DNA from: an uncultured Lachnospiraceae bacterium
GTDB lineage: Bacteria > Bacillota > Clostridia > Lachnospirales > Lachnospiraceae
Length of the DNA stretch: 64,000 nt
Assembly (NCBI GenBank): GCA_946554445.1
Contig: CAMNSD010000003.1
Span: forward strand, 124,001-188,000
Reading direction: 5' to 3'
The notes under the pieces were generated by a model, which was not told the DNA's origin, did not search any database, and saw only the letters and a list, made by a program, of their open reading frames with translations. Shown in pieces: positions 45,829 through 55,819 of the stretch (within the stretch, counting starts at the first letter, position 1; every line of letters starts with the position of its first letter). The translations under genes and the position numbers were made by a program.

Positions 45829-47061
45829 ATGAAGCGAAGAATCGCGGTGATCGGCGGCGGCGCAGCCGGGATGATGGCGGCCGTACAGGCGGCCAGGGAA
45901 GGCGCAGCGGTCACAATCTATGAGAGAAACGACAGGATTGGGAAGAAGATTCTGTCCACAGGCAATGGAAAGTGTAATTTTTCCAATGAAAAGATGGACC
46001 TGTCTTGCTATCACGGAAGTGGCTGTACGCTGCTTCCTGCCGTCTATGATGTTTTTGGGGTTCAGGAAACAAAAGATTTTTTCGGACAGCTGGGAATGCG
46101 GATCAAGGAAGTGAACGGTTATCTGTATCCCGCCAGCGGACAGGCTTCCACAGTGCTTGATCTGTTTCGTTATGAATTGGACAGGCTTTCGGTGGATATA
46201 CATACAGGACAGCGGATTACAGGCATCAGACAGGACAAAGGTGGTATACGGGTTCAGACAGAATCTCATACCAATGTCGGCAGTATATATGATGCGGTGA
46301 TTCTTACCTGTGGCGGGGCTGCCGCGCCCGGCACCGGTTCTGATGGCGCCGGCTGGAAACTGGCTAAACAGCTGGGGCACAGGATCATTCCGGCAGTGCC
46401 TGCATTGACGGCCCTGCGATGCCGGGAGGATTATTATAAACAAGTGGCTGGCGTGCGCTGCGACGCGAAGCTTACGCTGTATATCGAGGAGCAGAAGATT
46501 TGTGAGGAGCGTGGGGAACTGCAGTTGACAGACTATGGGATATCCGGGATTCCGGTCTTTCAGTTCAGCCGTCATGCGGCCTATGCCCTGCGGGAGTCAA
46601 AGTCTGTCACAGTGGAAATTTCTTTCCTGCCAGATTATGCTGAACAGGAATATGACAGGTTCTGGCAGGAACGTTGGGATCGACAAGGGCATCATCCCAT
46701 GGAAATATTCTTGACCGGAATAGTCAACAAGAAAATCAATCTGCTTTTGCTGCGGCTTGCGGGAATCCGGGGAAATGAGACTGCCGGAAATGTGCCGCCA
46801 AAGGCGAGAAAGAAGCTGCAGGGGCTCTATCGCTTCTTGCGGGCGGAGATTCAAGGTACAAATTCCTTTGAACAGGCCCAGGTGAGCGCCGGCGGGGTAG
46901 ATTGTGCGCAGGTCACGGAGCATCTTGCATCCAGGATCGCGGATGGGATTTATTTTGCCGGGGAGATACTGGATATCGATGGCATCTGTGGGGGCTATAA
47001 CCTACAGTGGGCTTTCAGCAGTGGAACCGTTGCGGGGCGGGCTGCGGCCGGCGGCTATTAA
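45829..47061 (+). CDS. HI0933-family NAD(P)/FAD-dependent oxidoreductase
   Basis: Flavoprotein of about 410 aa. FAD-binding VIGGGAAGMMAAVQAAREGA and the family motif GRIGKKILSTGNGKCNFSN-like segment (NDRIGKKILSTGNGKCNFSN) are clear; C-terminal SAGGVD and GEILDIDGICGGYNLQWAFSSG are typical. The family includes BaiN-like enzymes and others of undefined substrate. ATG 45829 follows GGGGG; the track's 45796 start is not supported. A second flavoprotein follows 17 bases later. Confidence 0.9.
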   Translation: MKRRIAVIGGGAAGMMAAVQAAREGAAVTIYERNDRIGKKILSTGNGKCNFSNEKMDLSCYHGSGCTLLPAVYDVFGVQETKDFFGQLGMRIKEVNGYLYPASGQASTVLDLFRYELDRLSVDIHTGQRITGIRQDKGGIRVQTESHTNVGSIYDAVILTCGGAAAPGTGSDGAGWKLAKQLGHRIIPAVPALTALRCREDYYKQVAGVRCDAKLTLYIEEQKICEERGELQLTDYGISGIPVFQFSRHAAYALRESKSVTVEISFLPDYAEQEYDRFWQERWDRQGHHPMEIFLTGIVNKKINLLLLRLAGIRGNETAGNVPPKARKKLQGLYRFLRAEIQGTNSFEQAQVSAGGVDCAQVTEHLASRIADGIYFAGEILDIDGICGGYNLQWAFSSGTVAGRAAAGGY

Positions 47062-47078
47062 AAAATCGAGGAAGTATT

Positions 47079-48770
47079 ATGATTCGCATTAATCAGATCA
47101 AAGTCCCACCGGAACATACCAGAGAGGACATTATTCAAAAAGCGGCCAGGATTCTGCGGGTTGCACCTGCCAGGATCCAAAAGCTGCAGATTGTTAAAAA
47201 ATCCATAGATGCCAGGAAAAAACCGGATGTCTATATTGTCTATACCGTGGATGTATCGGTAGCGGACCAGGATAACGTATTGTCTGCCTGTCGTGGGAAA
47301 GCAGGACAGGTGCAGGCCGTTACGGTGCAGGCGTATCAGTTCCCGGCCTGTGGCAGTGAGCCGCTGCAAAGACGGCCAATCATCATCGGAACAGGTCCTG
47401 CTGGACTTTTTTGCGGGTATATGCTGGCCAGACAGGGGTATCGGCCTATCCTGCTGGAGCGGGGACGAGAAGCACAGACGCGTCTTACGGACGTGGAGCG
47501 GTTCTGGCAGGAGGGGGTGCTGCGTCCGGATTCCAACGTACAGTTTGGGGAAGGCGGCGCCGGTACGTTCTCCGATGGCAAGCTGAATACCCTGGTCAAA
47601 GATCCCCTTGGCAGGAACCGGGAAGTGCTGCGGATTCTGGTACAGGCCGGCGCTCCGGAGGAAATTCTGTATGAGGCCAAACCCCATATCGGTACGGATG
47701 TCCTGGTCAACGTGGTGACTAACCTGCGCAGACAGATTCTGGACTGGGGCGGGGAGGTGCGCTTTCAGGCAAAAGTCACGGACCTGATTCTGGAACAGAA
47801 CTGTGTGAGAGGCGTAAAATTGGAAGATGGCAGCCAGATTGAAAGTCCTGTGGTGGTTCTGGCTATCGGCCACAGCGCCAGGGATACCTTTGCCATGCTG
47901 GCGGACCGACAGATCCCGATGGAGGCGAAAGCGTTTGCGGTGGGGCTGCGGATGGAACATCCCAGGGAATTGATTGACTGGATACAGTATGGAGCGGGGC
48001 AGAACGGGCATCTACCTGCCGCCAGCTATAAGGTGACGGCCAGGACTGCAAGTGGCAGAGGCGTCTATTCTTTCTGTATGTGTCCGGGCGGCTATGTGGT
48101 CAACGCTTCCTCTGAAATGGGACGGACAGCTGTCAATGGCATGAGTTACAGCGGCAGAAGCGGAGATAACAGCAACAGTGCCATGATCGTTACTGTGACG
48201 CCGGAAGATTACGGCGGGACAGGTCCCCTTGCAGGGATTGCCTTCCAGCGTCGGTTGGAGGAGAGAGCCTATGCCATCGGTGCCGGCGAAGTGCCGGTGG
48301 AACGTTACGGCGCGTACCGGCAGGCGGTGCTTATCAGGCAGAAAGAAAAAGCCAGTAACAATAATCAGGGAAATATCCCGGACCATCTCTGGGAGATGGA
48401 TCAACAGACAGGTTCCCGGATTTCGGCAGATTATCCCCAGTTTGCGCCGGCCATCAAAGGAAAATGGCGTATGGCGGCGGTCCATGATATCCTTCCGGAT
48501 GAGTTGAATGAAGCGTTGGTGGAAGGGATTGACTTAATAGGTCAATCAGTGCACGGTTTTGCTGATGACAATGCGTTCCTCTCAGGCGTGGAGAGCAGAA
48601 CATCTTCCCCGGTGCGGATCCTGCGAGATAACACCGGACAATCTACGGTGGCCGGGCTTTATCCCTGCGGCGAGGGCGCGGGCTATGCCGGCGGGATCAC
48701 TTCGGCTGCCATGGATGGAATCCTGATTGCGGAAAAAGTTGCTTCCCGCTATCAACCTGTGATAGAATGA
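47079..48770 (+). CDS. FAD-dependent dehydrogenase, COG2509-type
   Basis: About 563 aa. A distinct N-terminal domain (about 1-85, IRINQIKVPPEHTREDIIQKAARIL) precedes the Rossmann FAD site IIIGTGPAGLFCGYMLARQGY. The family core FGEGGAGTFSDGKLNT and AIGHSARDTF and the end CGEGAGYAGGITSAAMDG are intact. Substrate unknown. ATG 47079, after GAGGAAG, is preferred over the overlapping track start 47007. Probably cotranscribed with the HI0933-type gene. Confidence 0.9.
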   Translation: MIRINQIKVPPEHTREDIIQKAARILRVAPARIQKLQIVKKSIDARKKPDVYIVYTVDVSVADQDNVLSACRGKAGQVQAVTVQAYQFPACGSEPLQRRPIIIGTGPAGLFCGYMLARQGYRPILLERGREAQTRLTDVERFWQEGVLRPDSNVQFGEGGAGTFSDGKLNTLVKDPLGRNREVLRILVQAGAPEEILYEAKPHIGTDVLVNVVTNLRRQILDWGGEVRFQAKVTDLILEQNCVRGVKLEDGSQIESPVVVLAIGHSARDTFAMLADRQIPMEAKAFAVGLRMEHPRELIDWIQYGAGQNGHLPAASYKVTARTASGRGVYSFCMCPGGYVVNASSEMGRTAVNGMSYSGRSGDNSNSAMIVTVTPEDYGGTGPLAGIAFQRRLEERAYAIGAGEVPVERYGAYRQAVLIRQKEKASNNNQGNIPDHLWEMDQQTGSRISADYPQFAPAIKGKWRMAAVHDILPDELNEALVEGIDLIGQSVHGFADDNAFLSGVESRTSSPVRILRDNTGQSTVAGLYPCGEGAGYAGGITSAAMDGILIAEKVASRYQPVIE

Positions 48771-48807
48771 AGCCTAGTGAAAAATAAACGGAGAGACAGA
48801 CAAGAAC

Positions 48808-49668
48808 ATGACAGACAGTAGAATACATATGAAAGATAAAAAAAGAATCGTGGTAAAGATTGGATCCTCCTCTCTTCAGCATGAAGAGACGGGAGATCTG
48901 GACTATACCAAACTGGACGTGTTGGTGCGGGAATTGTGTAATCTGCGCAATCAGGGCAAGGATGTGGTGCTTGTGACTTCCGGCGCCATTTCTGTGGGAA
49001 AGAAGGCCATTATGCTGCCGGAGAATGAGGAGGATAACCCGATTGCCGTCAAGCAGGCCTGTGCAGCCGTGGGACAGGCCCGGCTGATGATGATTTACCA
49101 GAAGATTTTTGCAGAATATAACCAAGTGGCGGCCCAGATTTTGATGACGAAGAACACCATCGTTGATAACCTGAACCGCTTTAACGCTCAGAATACCTTT
49201 GCGGAGTTGTTTAAACTGGGCGCGATTCCCATTGTCAATGAGAACGATACTGTAGCCACTTATGAGATTGAGATTGGGGACAATGATACCCTCTCAGCCA
49301 TTGTGGCTTCCCTGATCAATGCGGATATGCTGCTTCTTTTGTCGGATATTGACGGCCTCTATACCGATGATCCCAGACAGAATCCGGATGTGAAATACAT
49401 CGAGGTGGTGGAGGAACTGACGGAGGAACTGATGAATATGGGAAAGGCTTCCACCGGAAGCAGTGCAGGCACCGGCGGTATGCTCACCAAATTGCAGGCG
49501 GCCAAGATTGCCAACAGCATGGGGGTGGATATGGTCATTGCCAACAGTAGGGATATTAAGGTGATTCATCGGATTTTAAGCGGCCAGAATATAGGCACCT
49601 TATTTATGGCCCACAGGGACGATCAATTTGACCTGCCCCTGTATGTACAACAGATGCACAAAAATTAA
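48808..49668 (+). CDS. proB: Glutamate 5-kinase
   Basis: First step of proline synthesis, ATP-dependent phosphorylation of glutamate. 286 aa without the C-terminal PUA domain, as in several Firmicutes. VVKIGSSSL, VLVTSGAISVGKKAI, IPIVNENDTVA and GTGGMLTKLQAAKIA are all visible. ATG 48829 is an alternative start. proA follows after two small genes. Confidence 0.95.
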   Translation: MTDSRIHMKDKKRIVVKIGSSSLQHEETGDLDYTKLDVLVRELCNLRNQGKDVVLVTSGAISVGKKAIMLPENEEDNPIAVKQACAAVGQARLMMIYQKIFAEYNQVAAQILMTKNTIVDNLNRFNAQNTFAELFKLGAIPIVNENDTVATYEIEIGDNDTLSAIVASLINADMLLLLSDIDGLYTDDPRQNPDVKYIEVVEELTEELMNMGKASTGSSAGTGGMLTKLQAAKIANSMGVDMVIANSRDIKVIHRILSGQNIGTLFMAHRDDQFDLPLYVQQMHKN

Positions 49669-49701
49669 CGGCGTATTCATGCGCACAGGAGGACAAATCC
49701 T

Positions 49702-49920
49702 ATGACAGTGGAAGAGATGACAAAACGGATCAATGAACTCTATCATAAGTCCCAGGCGGAAGGATTGTCCGAGGACGAAAAGGAAGAGCAGCAGAGGCTG
49801 CGCCAGGCTTATGTGGCCAATGTGCGCGCCAATTTAAAAGGTCAGCTTGACAATATTTCCATTGTGGAGAAAGACGGCACGATCACCAATCTGGGGGGCA
49901 GGAAAAAACTTGACAGATAA
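49702..49920 (+). CDS. DUF896 / YnzC-family small protein
   Basis: 72 aa, cytoplasmic, two predicted helices; family core ITKRINELYHKSQAEGLSEDEKEEQQRLRQAYV is recognisable as UPF0291 (B. subtilis YnzC). Function unknown. Good ribosome site (AGGAGG). Its end overlaps the probable TTG start of the cyclo-ligase. Confidence 0.9.
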   Translation: MTVEEMTKRINELYHKSQAEGLSEDEKEEQQRLRQAYVANVRANLKGQLDNISIVEKDGTITNLGGRKKLDR

Positions 49921-50557
49921 AAGTAAACAGACTGTCCGCAAAGAATCCCTGCGGCTGCGGGATGCCCTCACCGAACAGGAGAGGAACGGTTACAGTCTGA
50001 AAATTGTAAAAAAATTAACAGCCCTTACCTGCTATCAAAAGGCGGACGCACTGCTCACCTATGTAAGTTATCGCAGTGAGGTGGATACCTTCCGCCTGAT
50101 CGGTCAGGCTCTTTTAGAGGGAAAGCATGTTTTTGTGCCCAAAGTGCAGGGACAGGAGATGGTATTTTACCGGATCATGGACCTGTCGGAACTGCAGACA
50201 GGTTATCGTGGCATCCTGGAACTGGAAGCGAGGCCGGGAACATCTTACCAAGAATATCTGAATGGGATGCAGGGCGCTTTTCCAGAAACTTTTTCGCAGG
50301 TAGAGAAGGCAATTATGCCGCACACCCTATTATGTATGCCGGGGGCCGCTTTTGACAGAAAACGTCACAGGATTGGCTATGGCGGCGGCTTCTTTGACCG
50401 TTATCTGGAAAAACTTACCGTTTATCAGGAAGAAGGCAGGGTACATCTTACTACCATAGCCCTTGCCTATGCCTGTCAGGTCTTTCAAGAAATCCCCTGG
50501 GAAGCCCATGATGTGCTGCCGGATATGATACTGACTGAACAGAAAATCATCGTGTGA
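49910..50557 (+). CDS. 5-formyltetrahydrofolate cyclo-ligase
   Basis: Converts 5-formyl-THF to 5,10-methenyl-THF with ATP, rescuing a dead-end folate. About 215 aa; ATP/substrate motifs MPGAAFDRKRHRIGYGGGFFDRYL are complete, and KESLRLRDAL carries the N-terminal basic region. The start is probably TTG 49910 (after AGGAAAAAAC), since no ATG lies near the conserved N-terminus; it overlaps the DUF896 gene by 11 bases. Links to fhs, folD and metH in one-carbon metabolism. Confidence 0.9.
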   Translation: MTDKSKQTVRKESLRLRDALTEQERNGYSLKIVKKLTALTCYQKADALLTYVSYRSEVDTFRLIGQALLEGKHVFVPKVQGQEMVFYRIMDLSELQTGYRGILELEARPGTSYQEYLNGMQGAFPETFSQVEKAIMPHTLLCMPGAAFDRKRHRIGYGGGFFDRYLEKLTVYQEEGRVHLTTIALAYACQVFQEIPWEAHDVLPDMILTEQKIIV

Positions 50558-50652
50558 GAGATACTTTCGGAATGCAAAGTCAAAGGCTTGTTAGACAAGA
50601 TAACTGGTCTTTGAATTGTAAGAGGTTATAGAACAATAGTATGGAGGCGCAT

Positions 50653-51906
50653 ATGATACAGGAATATTTAAATGACTTAGGCCGCCAGGCCGTAAACGCC
50701 AAACAAAATTTACAGAGACTGACCACAGCGCAGAAAAACCACGCTTTAGAACAGGCAGCATCAGCCCTCGTCAAAGAGCAGGACAGGCTTCTTGCCGCCA
50801 ATGAGAAAGATTATCAGAAAGCCAAGGAATCCGGGATGGCGGAAGGCCTTCTGGATCGCCTGCAGCTTACCACAGCGCGGATAAAAGCCATGGCGGAAGG
50901 ACTTAAGCAGATTGCGGACCTGCCCGATCCCGTGGGGGAGATCATGGAGAGTTTTGACCGTCCCAACGGCCTGCACATTGATAAAGTGCGTGTGCCCATA
51001 GGGGTGATCGGCATCATATACGAGGCCCGTCCCAATGTAACGGCGGACGCCTTCGGTTTGTGTTTTAAGACCGGCAACGCCGTAATCCTCAAAGGCGGAA
51101 AGGACGCTTTTTATTCCAACCAGACAATCATAAAAGTACTGCAGGAGGCTCTGGAAGAGGAGGGAATCTGCAGACAGGCTGTTCAGCTGATTGAAAATAA
51201 TGACAGAGAGGTAACGACTGCTTTCATGCGGCTTAACGAGTATGTGGATGTGTTGATTCCCAGAGGCGGCGCAGGACTGATTCGTTCCGTGGTGGAGAAC
51301 AGTACGGTGCCAGTGATAGAGACAGGCACCGGCAACTGCCATATCTATATTGATGAGGCGGCGGATCTGGAGATGGCCATTCCCATTGTCCTTAATGCCA
51401 AGACGCAGCGAATTGGTGTCTGCAACGCCTGCGAATCTCTTCTGGTGCATCAAAAAATCGCCGAGCAGCTTTTGCCGGCGCTGGGAAAGGCACTGCAGGA
51501 TAAGAAGGTGGAGATTCGCGGAGACCGGACGGTTCAGGAACAGATTCCAGGAGCCTGTCCTGCCACAGAAGAAGATTATGGCCGGGAATACCTGGACTTG
51601 ATCATCTCTATGAAAACAGTGACTTCTCTGGAGGAAGCAATCGCCCATATCAATCGCTACAACACCGGGCATTCCGATGCCATCATCACCCAGGATGCAG
51701 CTCATGCGGAACAATTCTTAAGAGAAGTGGATGCCGCCTGTGTGTATGTGAATGCTTCTACACGCTTTACGGATGGCTTTGAGTTTGGTTTTGGTGCGGA
51801 GATAGGTATCAGCACCCAGAAATTACACGCCCGCGGCCCCATGGGCCTTAAGGAACTGACCTCCTATAAATATCAGATTACAGGGGATGGACAGATACGA
51901 AATTAA
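50653..51906 (+). CDS. proA: Glutamate-5-semialdehyde dehydrogenase
   Basis: Second proline step, NADPH reduction of glutamyl-5-phosphate. 417 aa from ATG 50653, which follows GGAGG (50643-50647) by the correct spacing; ATG 50641 is upstream of it. Catalytic Cys in [32 protein letters not shown]-like segment and the end [13 protein letters not shown] are intact. Ends at a strong terminator. Confidence 0.95.
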   Translation: MIQEYLNDLGRQAVNAKQNLQRLTTAQKNHALEQAASALVKEQDRLLAANEKDYQKAKESGMAEGLLDRLQLTTARIKAMAEGLKQIADLPDPVGEIMESFDRPNGLHIDKVRVPIGVIGIIYEARPNVTADAFGLCFKTGNAVILKGGKDAFYSNQTIIKVLQEALEEEGICRQAVQLIENNDREVTTAFMRLNEYVDVLIPRGGAGLIRSVVENSTVPVIETGTGNCHIYIDEAADLEMAIPIVLNAKTQRIGVCNACESLLVHQKIAEQLLPALGKALQDKKVEIRGDRTVQEQIPGACPATEEDYGREYLDLIISMKTVTSLEEAIAHINRYNTGHSDAIITQDAAHAEQFLREVDAACVYVNASTRFTDGFEFGFGAEIGISTQKLHARGPMGLKELTSYKYQITGDGQIRN

Positions 51907-51920
51907 TAGTGTCATTAAGT

Positions 51921-51962
51921 AAAACATCACTAAAAAGTGCAAATTTTTTTGGTGATGTTTTT
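51921..51962 (+). terminator. Rho-independent terminator of the proB-proA group
   Basis: AAAACATCAC pairs with GTGATGTTTT, flanked by complementary A and T runs, and ends in TTTTT. Confidence 0.85.
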
Positions 51963-51981
51963 ATACATTTCAGAGGGATTG

Positions 51982-52010
51982 TTTACTTTTTTTCTTTCAA
52001 AAAATATGAT
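51982..52010 (+). promoter_or_regulatory. Promoter of the chemoreceptor gene
   Basis: TTTACT (51982-51987), 17-nt spacer, TATGAT (52005-52010): housekeeping type. A flagellar sigma-28 promoter was not seen. Confidence 0.6.
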
Positions 52011-52022
52011 AAAATAAATTGC

Positions 52023-52082
52023 GTATTTATATAGGGGGGGAAGATTCCCCTTTCATGGTCGGGTATAGGTCATCATAAATAC
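52023..52082 (+). other. Structured leader of the chemoreceptor gene
   Basis: GTATTTAT (52023-52030) and ATAAATAC (52075-52082) form a perfect 8-bp outer stem enclosing GGGG-AAGATT-CCCC (52037-52050). The leader lacks the conserved cores of c-di-GMP-I or -II riboswitches as far as seen. Function unassigned. Confidence 0.4.
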
Positions 52083-52102
52083 ATAAAACAGGAGAGGAAC
52101 GG

Positions 52103-53818
52103 ATGAAAGACAAGAAAAAATTAGGTGTCATGGCGCAGCTTGTGATGCTGTGCGCAATTCCCATGGTAATCATGGTACTTGTAGTCACATTTTATTCAAT
52201 CGACAAGATGAAGACGATGGTGCAGGATACTACGATGGAGGGATTGGAAAGTTTGTGCCAGAGCGTTAACGCCGCCTATGAGGCCATTGATCCGGGTGAT
52301 TATCGACTGGATGGCGACACGCTGTATAAGGGTGAATATTGTGTTTCAGAAAACGAGGATGTGATCGATCGATTTGTGGAAGGCTCCAAAGCGGATGTGA
52401 CCATTTTCTATGGGGATACCAGACGGGCCACATCGTTGCGGGATAAGTCTACAGGGGAAAGAATCCTAGGGACGAAGGCTTCCGATACGGTTATCTCAAC
52501 GGTCATCAATGGCGGTAAGACATATGAGACCAGCGATGTCACGATCAACGGGGAGCAGTATTATGCGTTTTATATGCCGGTATCTGATTCCAGCGGAAAA
52601 TGTATAGGTATGGTATTTGCAGGACAGCCGGCCACCGAGGCGACTGCTGAGATCAATAAGAGTATCTTTATGATTCTGGGGATGGCTGTTCTGATTTTGA
52701 TTATTGCACAGATTGTCTGTGTCCGTATTGCAAGGGCGCTGGCGAGAGTGATTGTGCAGTCCGAGGAAATCCTGATTGCCTTGGCGGACGGTAATCTGAA
52801 TATGCAGGTCAGCGAGAAGATGTTAAAGAGAAAGGATGAACTGGGCGTCATGGGCCGTGCGGTTCAGTCACTTCTCGATAAATTACAGGAAATCATCGGC
52901 GGTATCAAACAGAATACCAATGTATTGATGCAGAAAGGTGATGCGTTGGAATCCATGGCGGCGCAGTCCTCCACAACAGCGGATGAAATCAGCACCGCGG
53001 TAGAGGATGTTTCCAAGGGCGCTGTATCTATGGCGGAAGATATTGAAGCCGCGACTCTGCAGGTAAATAATATGGGTATCCTGATTGAAAAGATTGTGGA
53101 GAGCGTTCAAGAACTGGATAACCTGTCGGAGCAGATGCATCAGGCAGATACCGAATCCTCAAAAATCATTCAGGAGCTGAGCGAGTCCAATGATAAGACG
53201 ACCGAAGCAATCAAGAAGATTGAGGTGTCCGTACATACAACCAACGAATCCGTCACCAGGATTCAAGAGGCCGTTAACCTGATTGCTTCTATTGCCAGTG
53301 AGACAAGTCTGCTTGCCTTGAACGCAAGTATTGAAGCAGCCCGTGCAGGAGAGGCCGGCCGCGGTTTTTCCGTGGTTGCCACCCAGATCTCCAAACTGTC
53401 TGAGGATTCTGCGCAGTCCACGAAGACCATTGAGGAGATTATCCATCAGCTGACACTGGATTCCGAGGCTTCTGTCAAGGTCATGAAGGAAGTTAACGAG
53501 ATTATTGTAGAGCAGCAAAGAAAGCTGGATCAGACCAAAGAGAAATTCGGCGATGTAAGCGATGGAATTGAAAATTCTATGAAGGAATCCAACTTGATTC
53601 ACAGTCAGGCCGGAGAATGTGATTCCGAGAGAAGCAGGGTTGTGGACGTCATTCAGAGTTTGTCCGCAGTATCCGAAGAAAATGCTGCCTCCACAGAGGA
53701 GACTACCGCTTCCATGCAGGAATTGAATGCAACAATCAATCTGCTTGCGGAAGCAGCCAAGGAACTGAAAGAGATGGCAGAGAATCTGGAAGAGGAAGTT
53801 GCTTTCTTCAAATTATAA
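52103..53818 (+). CDS. Methyl-accepting chemotaxis protein, single Cache sensor
   Basis: Membrane chemoreceptor, 571 aa. First span at about residues 10-30, an external single-Cache-type domain (about 35-190; [23 protein letters not shown]), second span ([18 protein letters not shown]), HAMP (about 215-265) and a signalling domain with the hairpin tip [24 protein letters not shown]. No C-terminal methyltransferase-docking pentapeptide. Ligand unknown; small organic acids are common for this sensor class. It has its own promoter and structured leader. A repeat starts at its stop codon. Confidence 0.93.
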   Translation: MKDKKKLGVMAQLVMLCAIPMVIMVLVVTFYSIDKMKTMVQDTTMEGLESLCQSVNAAYEAIDPGDYRLDGDTLYKGEYCVSENEDVIDRFVEGSKADVTIFYGDTRRATSLRDKSTGERILGTKASDTVISTVINGGKTYETSDVTINGEQYYAFYMPVSDSSGKCIGMVFAGQPATEATAEINKSIFMILGMAVLILIIAQIVCVRIARALARVIVQSEEILIALADGNLNMQVSEKMLKRKDELGVMGRAVQSLLDKLQEIIGGIKQNTNVLMQKGDALESMAAQSSTTADEISTAVEDVSKGAVSMAEDIEAATLQVNNMGILIEKIVESVQELDNLSEQMHQADTESSKIIQELSESNDKTTEAIKKIEVSVHTTNESVTRIQEAVNLIASIASETSLLALNASIEAARAGEAGRGFSVVATQISKLSEDSAQSTKTIEEIIHQLTLDSEASVKVMKEVNEIIVEQQRKLDQTKEKFGDVSDGIENSMKESNLIHSQAGECDSERSRVVDVIQSLSAVSEENAASTEETTASMQELNATINLLAEAAKELKEMAENLEEEVAFFKL

Positions 53819-53896
53819 AAAGGTAAATTCCTTCGGAAGATTAACAAATCGAGCAAGCTCGATTTCGAGTGCCGCTTCGCGGACTCGGATAAGCGA
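53818..53896 (+). repeat. Dispersed intergenic hairpin repeat, most complete copy
   Basis: Starts at the MCP stop codon: AAAAGGTAAATTCCTTCGG, then the palindromic AAATCGAGC-AA-GCTCGATTT, then CGAG..CCGC-TTC-GCGGACTCG and GATAAGCG. Aligns with copies at 24771 (minus) and 57312. Confidence 0.75.
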
Positions 53897-53914
53897 AGGG
53901 CTTTCTTAGCCCAT

Positions 53915-53946
53915 AAAAAGAAGTCGTGTTACAGCGGCTTCTTTTT
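53915..53946 (+). terminator. Rho-independent terminator after the chemoreceptor gene
   Basis: AAAAAGAAGTCG pairs with CGGCTTCTTTTT (one wobble), immediately after the repeat and a GGGC/GCCC mini-hairpin. Confidence 0.85.
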
Positions 53947-53960
53947 GGGTTATAAATCCA

Positions 53961-53990
53961 TTGACGGAGCCATGTGTAAAAGGTTATGAT
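53961..53990 (+). promoter_or_regulatory. Promoter of the two-component system
   Basis: TTGACG (53961-53966), 18-nt spacer, TATGAT (53985-53990); leader of about 20 nt with GGAG before ATG 54017. Confidence 0.55.
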
Positions 53991-54016
53991 AATGTCAAAA
54001 TGGAGAATATTGTTAT

Positions 54017-55819
54017 ATGACACAGAAAATCAAATTGTTTATGAACCGAATTTCTGGAATGAAATTGCGTTATCGTATGCTATTTATTTATATTATCGGA
54101 AGCGCCCTGCCAATTATTTTTATTGGGCTATACCTGATACATGGAATGTCCAATATTTTGATTGAACAGGCTAAGGATGCAGAAGTAGTCGAACTTAAAA
54201 TGATAAAAAGGCAAGTAGAAGAAATGACCGGAACGGTCAGTACAGTCACAAAGTATTTCTACTTTGATTCAAGGCTAGAGGAGATAGCAGCGAAACAATA
54301 TAAAAATTATCAGGAAGTTGTACAGGATTACAAAGAGTTTACTTCCTTTCTGGATTATGGGCGATATTATAATAACACACTTGCATGGATTAACATTTAT
54401 GTAAAAAATGAGAGTATTGTTGGAAATTCGCGTTTTATTAAAGTAACAGATGAACTGGAAAAGGAAGAGTGGTATCAGGCGGCAAATGAAAAAAAAGGAG
54501 GGGGAGTATGGCGATTCTGTCAGATTCCATCTACTGATTCTATGACGCTGGCTCTTCTTAGAATGTTGAAAACCCAAAAAGGAGAGGATGTGGGAGTTCT
54601 GTCGGTCTATATCAGGCCGGAACGCTTTACAACATTATTGCAGAATAAGGATAGTGAAGTATTTATTTTATTGAATGGTGAAACAGTAGTTGCAGATTTA
54701 GGTAAACAGATACAGGCCGAACAGATTATAGATTTTTTGCCATCTGCTGACAGTAATGAGACACAGGAGAATATCCTGTTAGAGAGACAGGAGTACTTGA
54801 TGACCTGCGAAACGATTCCGCTAGTCGAATCTGAGGATCATCTCCAGATAGTCAGTCTTAAGGCATACCATACTATTTTGCATGATGTAAATAGCCGTAT
54901 TATGAAGAGTGTGCTTTTTTTCGCGTTAAGTGCATTGCTGTCCATTGTCATTATTATGTATTTTTCCCATTCCTTTAGCGGTCGGGTGGAACGGTTCCTA
55001 AAACAGATGCAGAAGGTGGCAGGAGGTAGTTTTGAACTGGAAGAGAAGTTAGAGGGGAATGATGAGATTAGTGAACTGTATGATTATCTTGGAACCATGA
55101 TCTATCATATACAACGGCTTTTGGCGGAAGTCTACCAGGAGAAGCTTCATGCGGAACGACTGACCATTCAGCAGAAGGAGGCAGAGTTTAAAATGCTGGC
55201 GAGCCAGATTAATCCGCATTTTTTGTATAATACCCTGGAAACAATTCGTATGAGAGCGCGCAGAAGTAGACAATATGATATTGAAGAGATTGTAAGAATG
55301 CTTGCCCAAATTATGAGAAACACTTTGCAGGCTGGCGTCAGCGAGGTCACTATTTGTAAGGAAACAGAACTGGTAGAGTATTATCTAAAAATTCAGCAAT
55401 ATCGTTTCGAGGAAAGAATTAAATATCATATTCATGTGGAGGAAGGATTAGAGCAACTTTATATTCTTCCGCTTATCATACAGCCAATTGTGGAGAATGC
55501 AATCATTCATGGATTGGAAATCAAGGAAGGAACGGGAACGATTGAAATCAATATTTACAGCAGGGAAGAAAACGTAATCATCACGATAGAAGATGACGGT
55601 ATGGGGATGAGTGAATCAAAATTGAGCGAATTGAAGAGAAAACTGGAATGCTATAATGAGAAAGGAAAACACATTGGTGTCAGTAACGTCCATCAGAGAG
55701 TGAAGCTTAAGTATGGAGAAGATTATGGAGTTAAGATTGACAGTGTGGAAGGAAGGTTTACGAGAGTAGAAATATGGCTGCCAGAGGCAGAAAAACTTAA
55801 GGGAGATATTTATGTATAA
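54017..55819 (+). CDS. YesM-type sensor histidine kinase
   Basis: Membrane sensor kinase of 600 aa. First span (YIIGSALPIIFIGLYLI), a large external sensor (about residues 40-290), second span (VLFFALSALLSIVIIMYF), HAMP-like region and a His_kinase domain with the phospho-acceptor in NPHFLYNTLETIRM, N box IIQPIVENAIIHGLE and G box DDGMGM. This kinase class usually works with AraC-type regulators to control sugar or oligosaccharide uptake. Overlaps the regulator gene by 8 bases. Ligand presumably the imported sugar. Confidence 0.93.
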   Translation: MTQKIKLFMNRISGMKLRYRMLFIYIIGSALPIIFIGLYLIHGMSNILIEQAKDAEVVELKMIKRQVEEMTGTVSTVTKYFYFDSRLEEIAAKQYKNYQEVVQDYKEFTSFLDYGRYYNNTLAWINIYVKNESIVGNSRFIKVTDELEKEEWYQAANEKKGGGVWRFCQIPSTDSMTLALLRMLKTQKGEDVGVLSVYIRPERFTTLLQNKDSEVFILLNGETVVADLGKQIQAEQIIDFLPSADSNETQENILLERQEYLMTCETIPLVESEDHLQIVSLKAYHTILHDVNSRIMKSVLFFALSALLSIVIIMYFSHSFSGRVERFLKQMQKVAGGSFELEEKLEGNDEISELYDYLGTMIYHIQRLLAEVYQEKLHAERLTIQQKEAEFKMLASQINPHFLYNTLETIRMRARRSRQYDIEEIVRMLAQIMRNTLQAGVSEVTICKETELVEYYLKIQQYRFEERIKYHIHVEEGLEQLYILPLIIQPIVENAIIHGLEIKEGTGTIEINIYSREENVIITIEDDGMGMSESKLSELKRKLECYNEKGKHIGVSNVHQRVKLKYGEDYGVKIDSVEGRFTRVEIWLPEAEKLKGDIYV

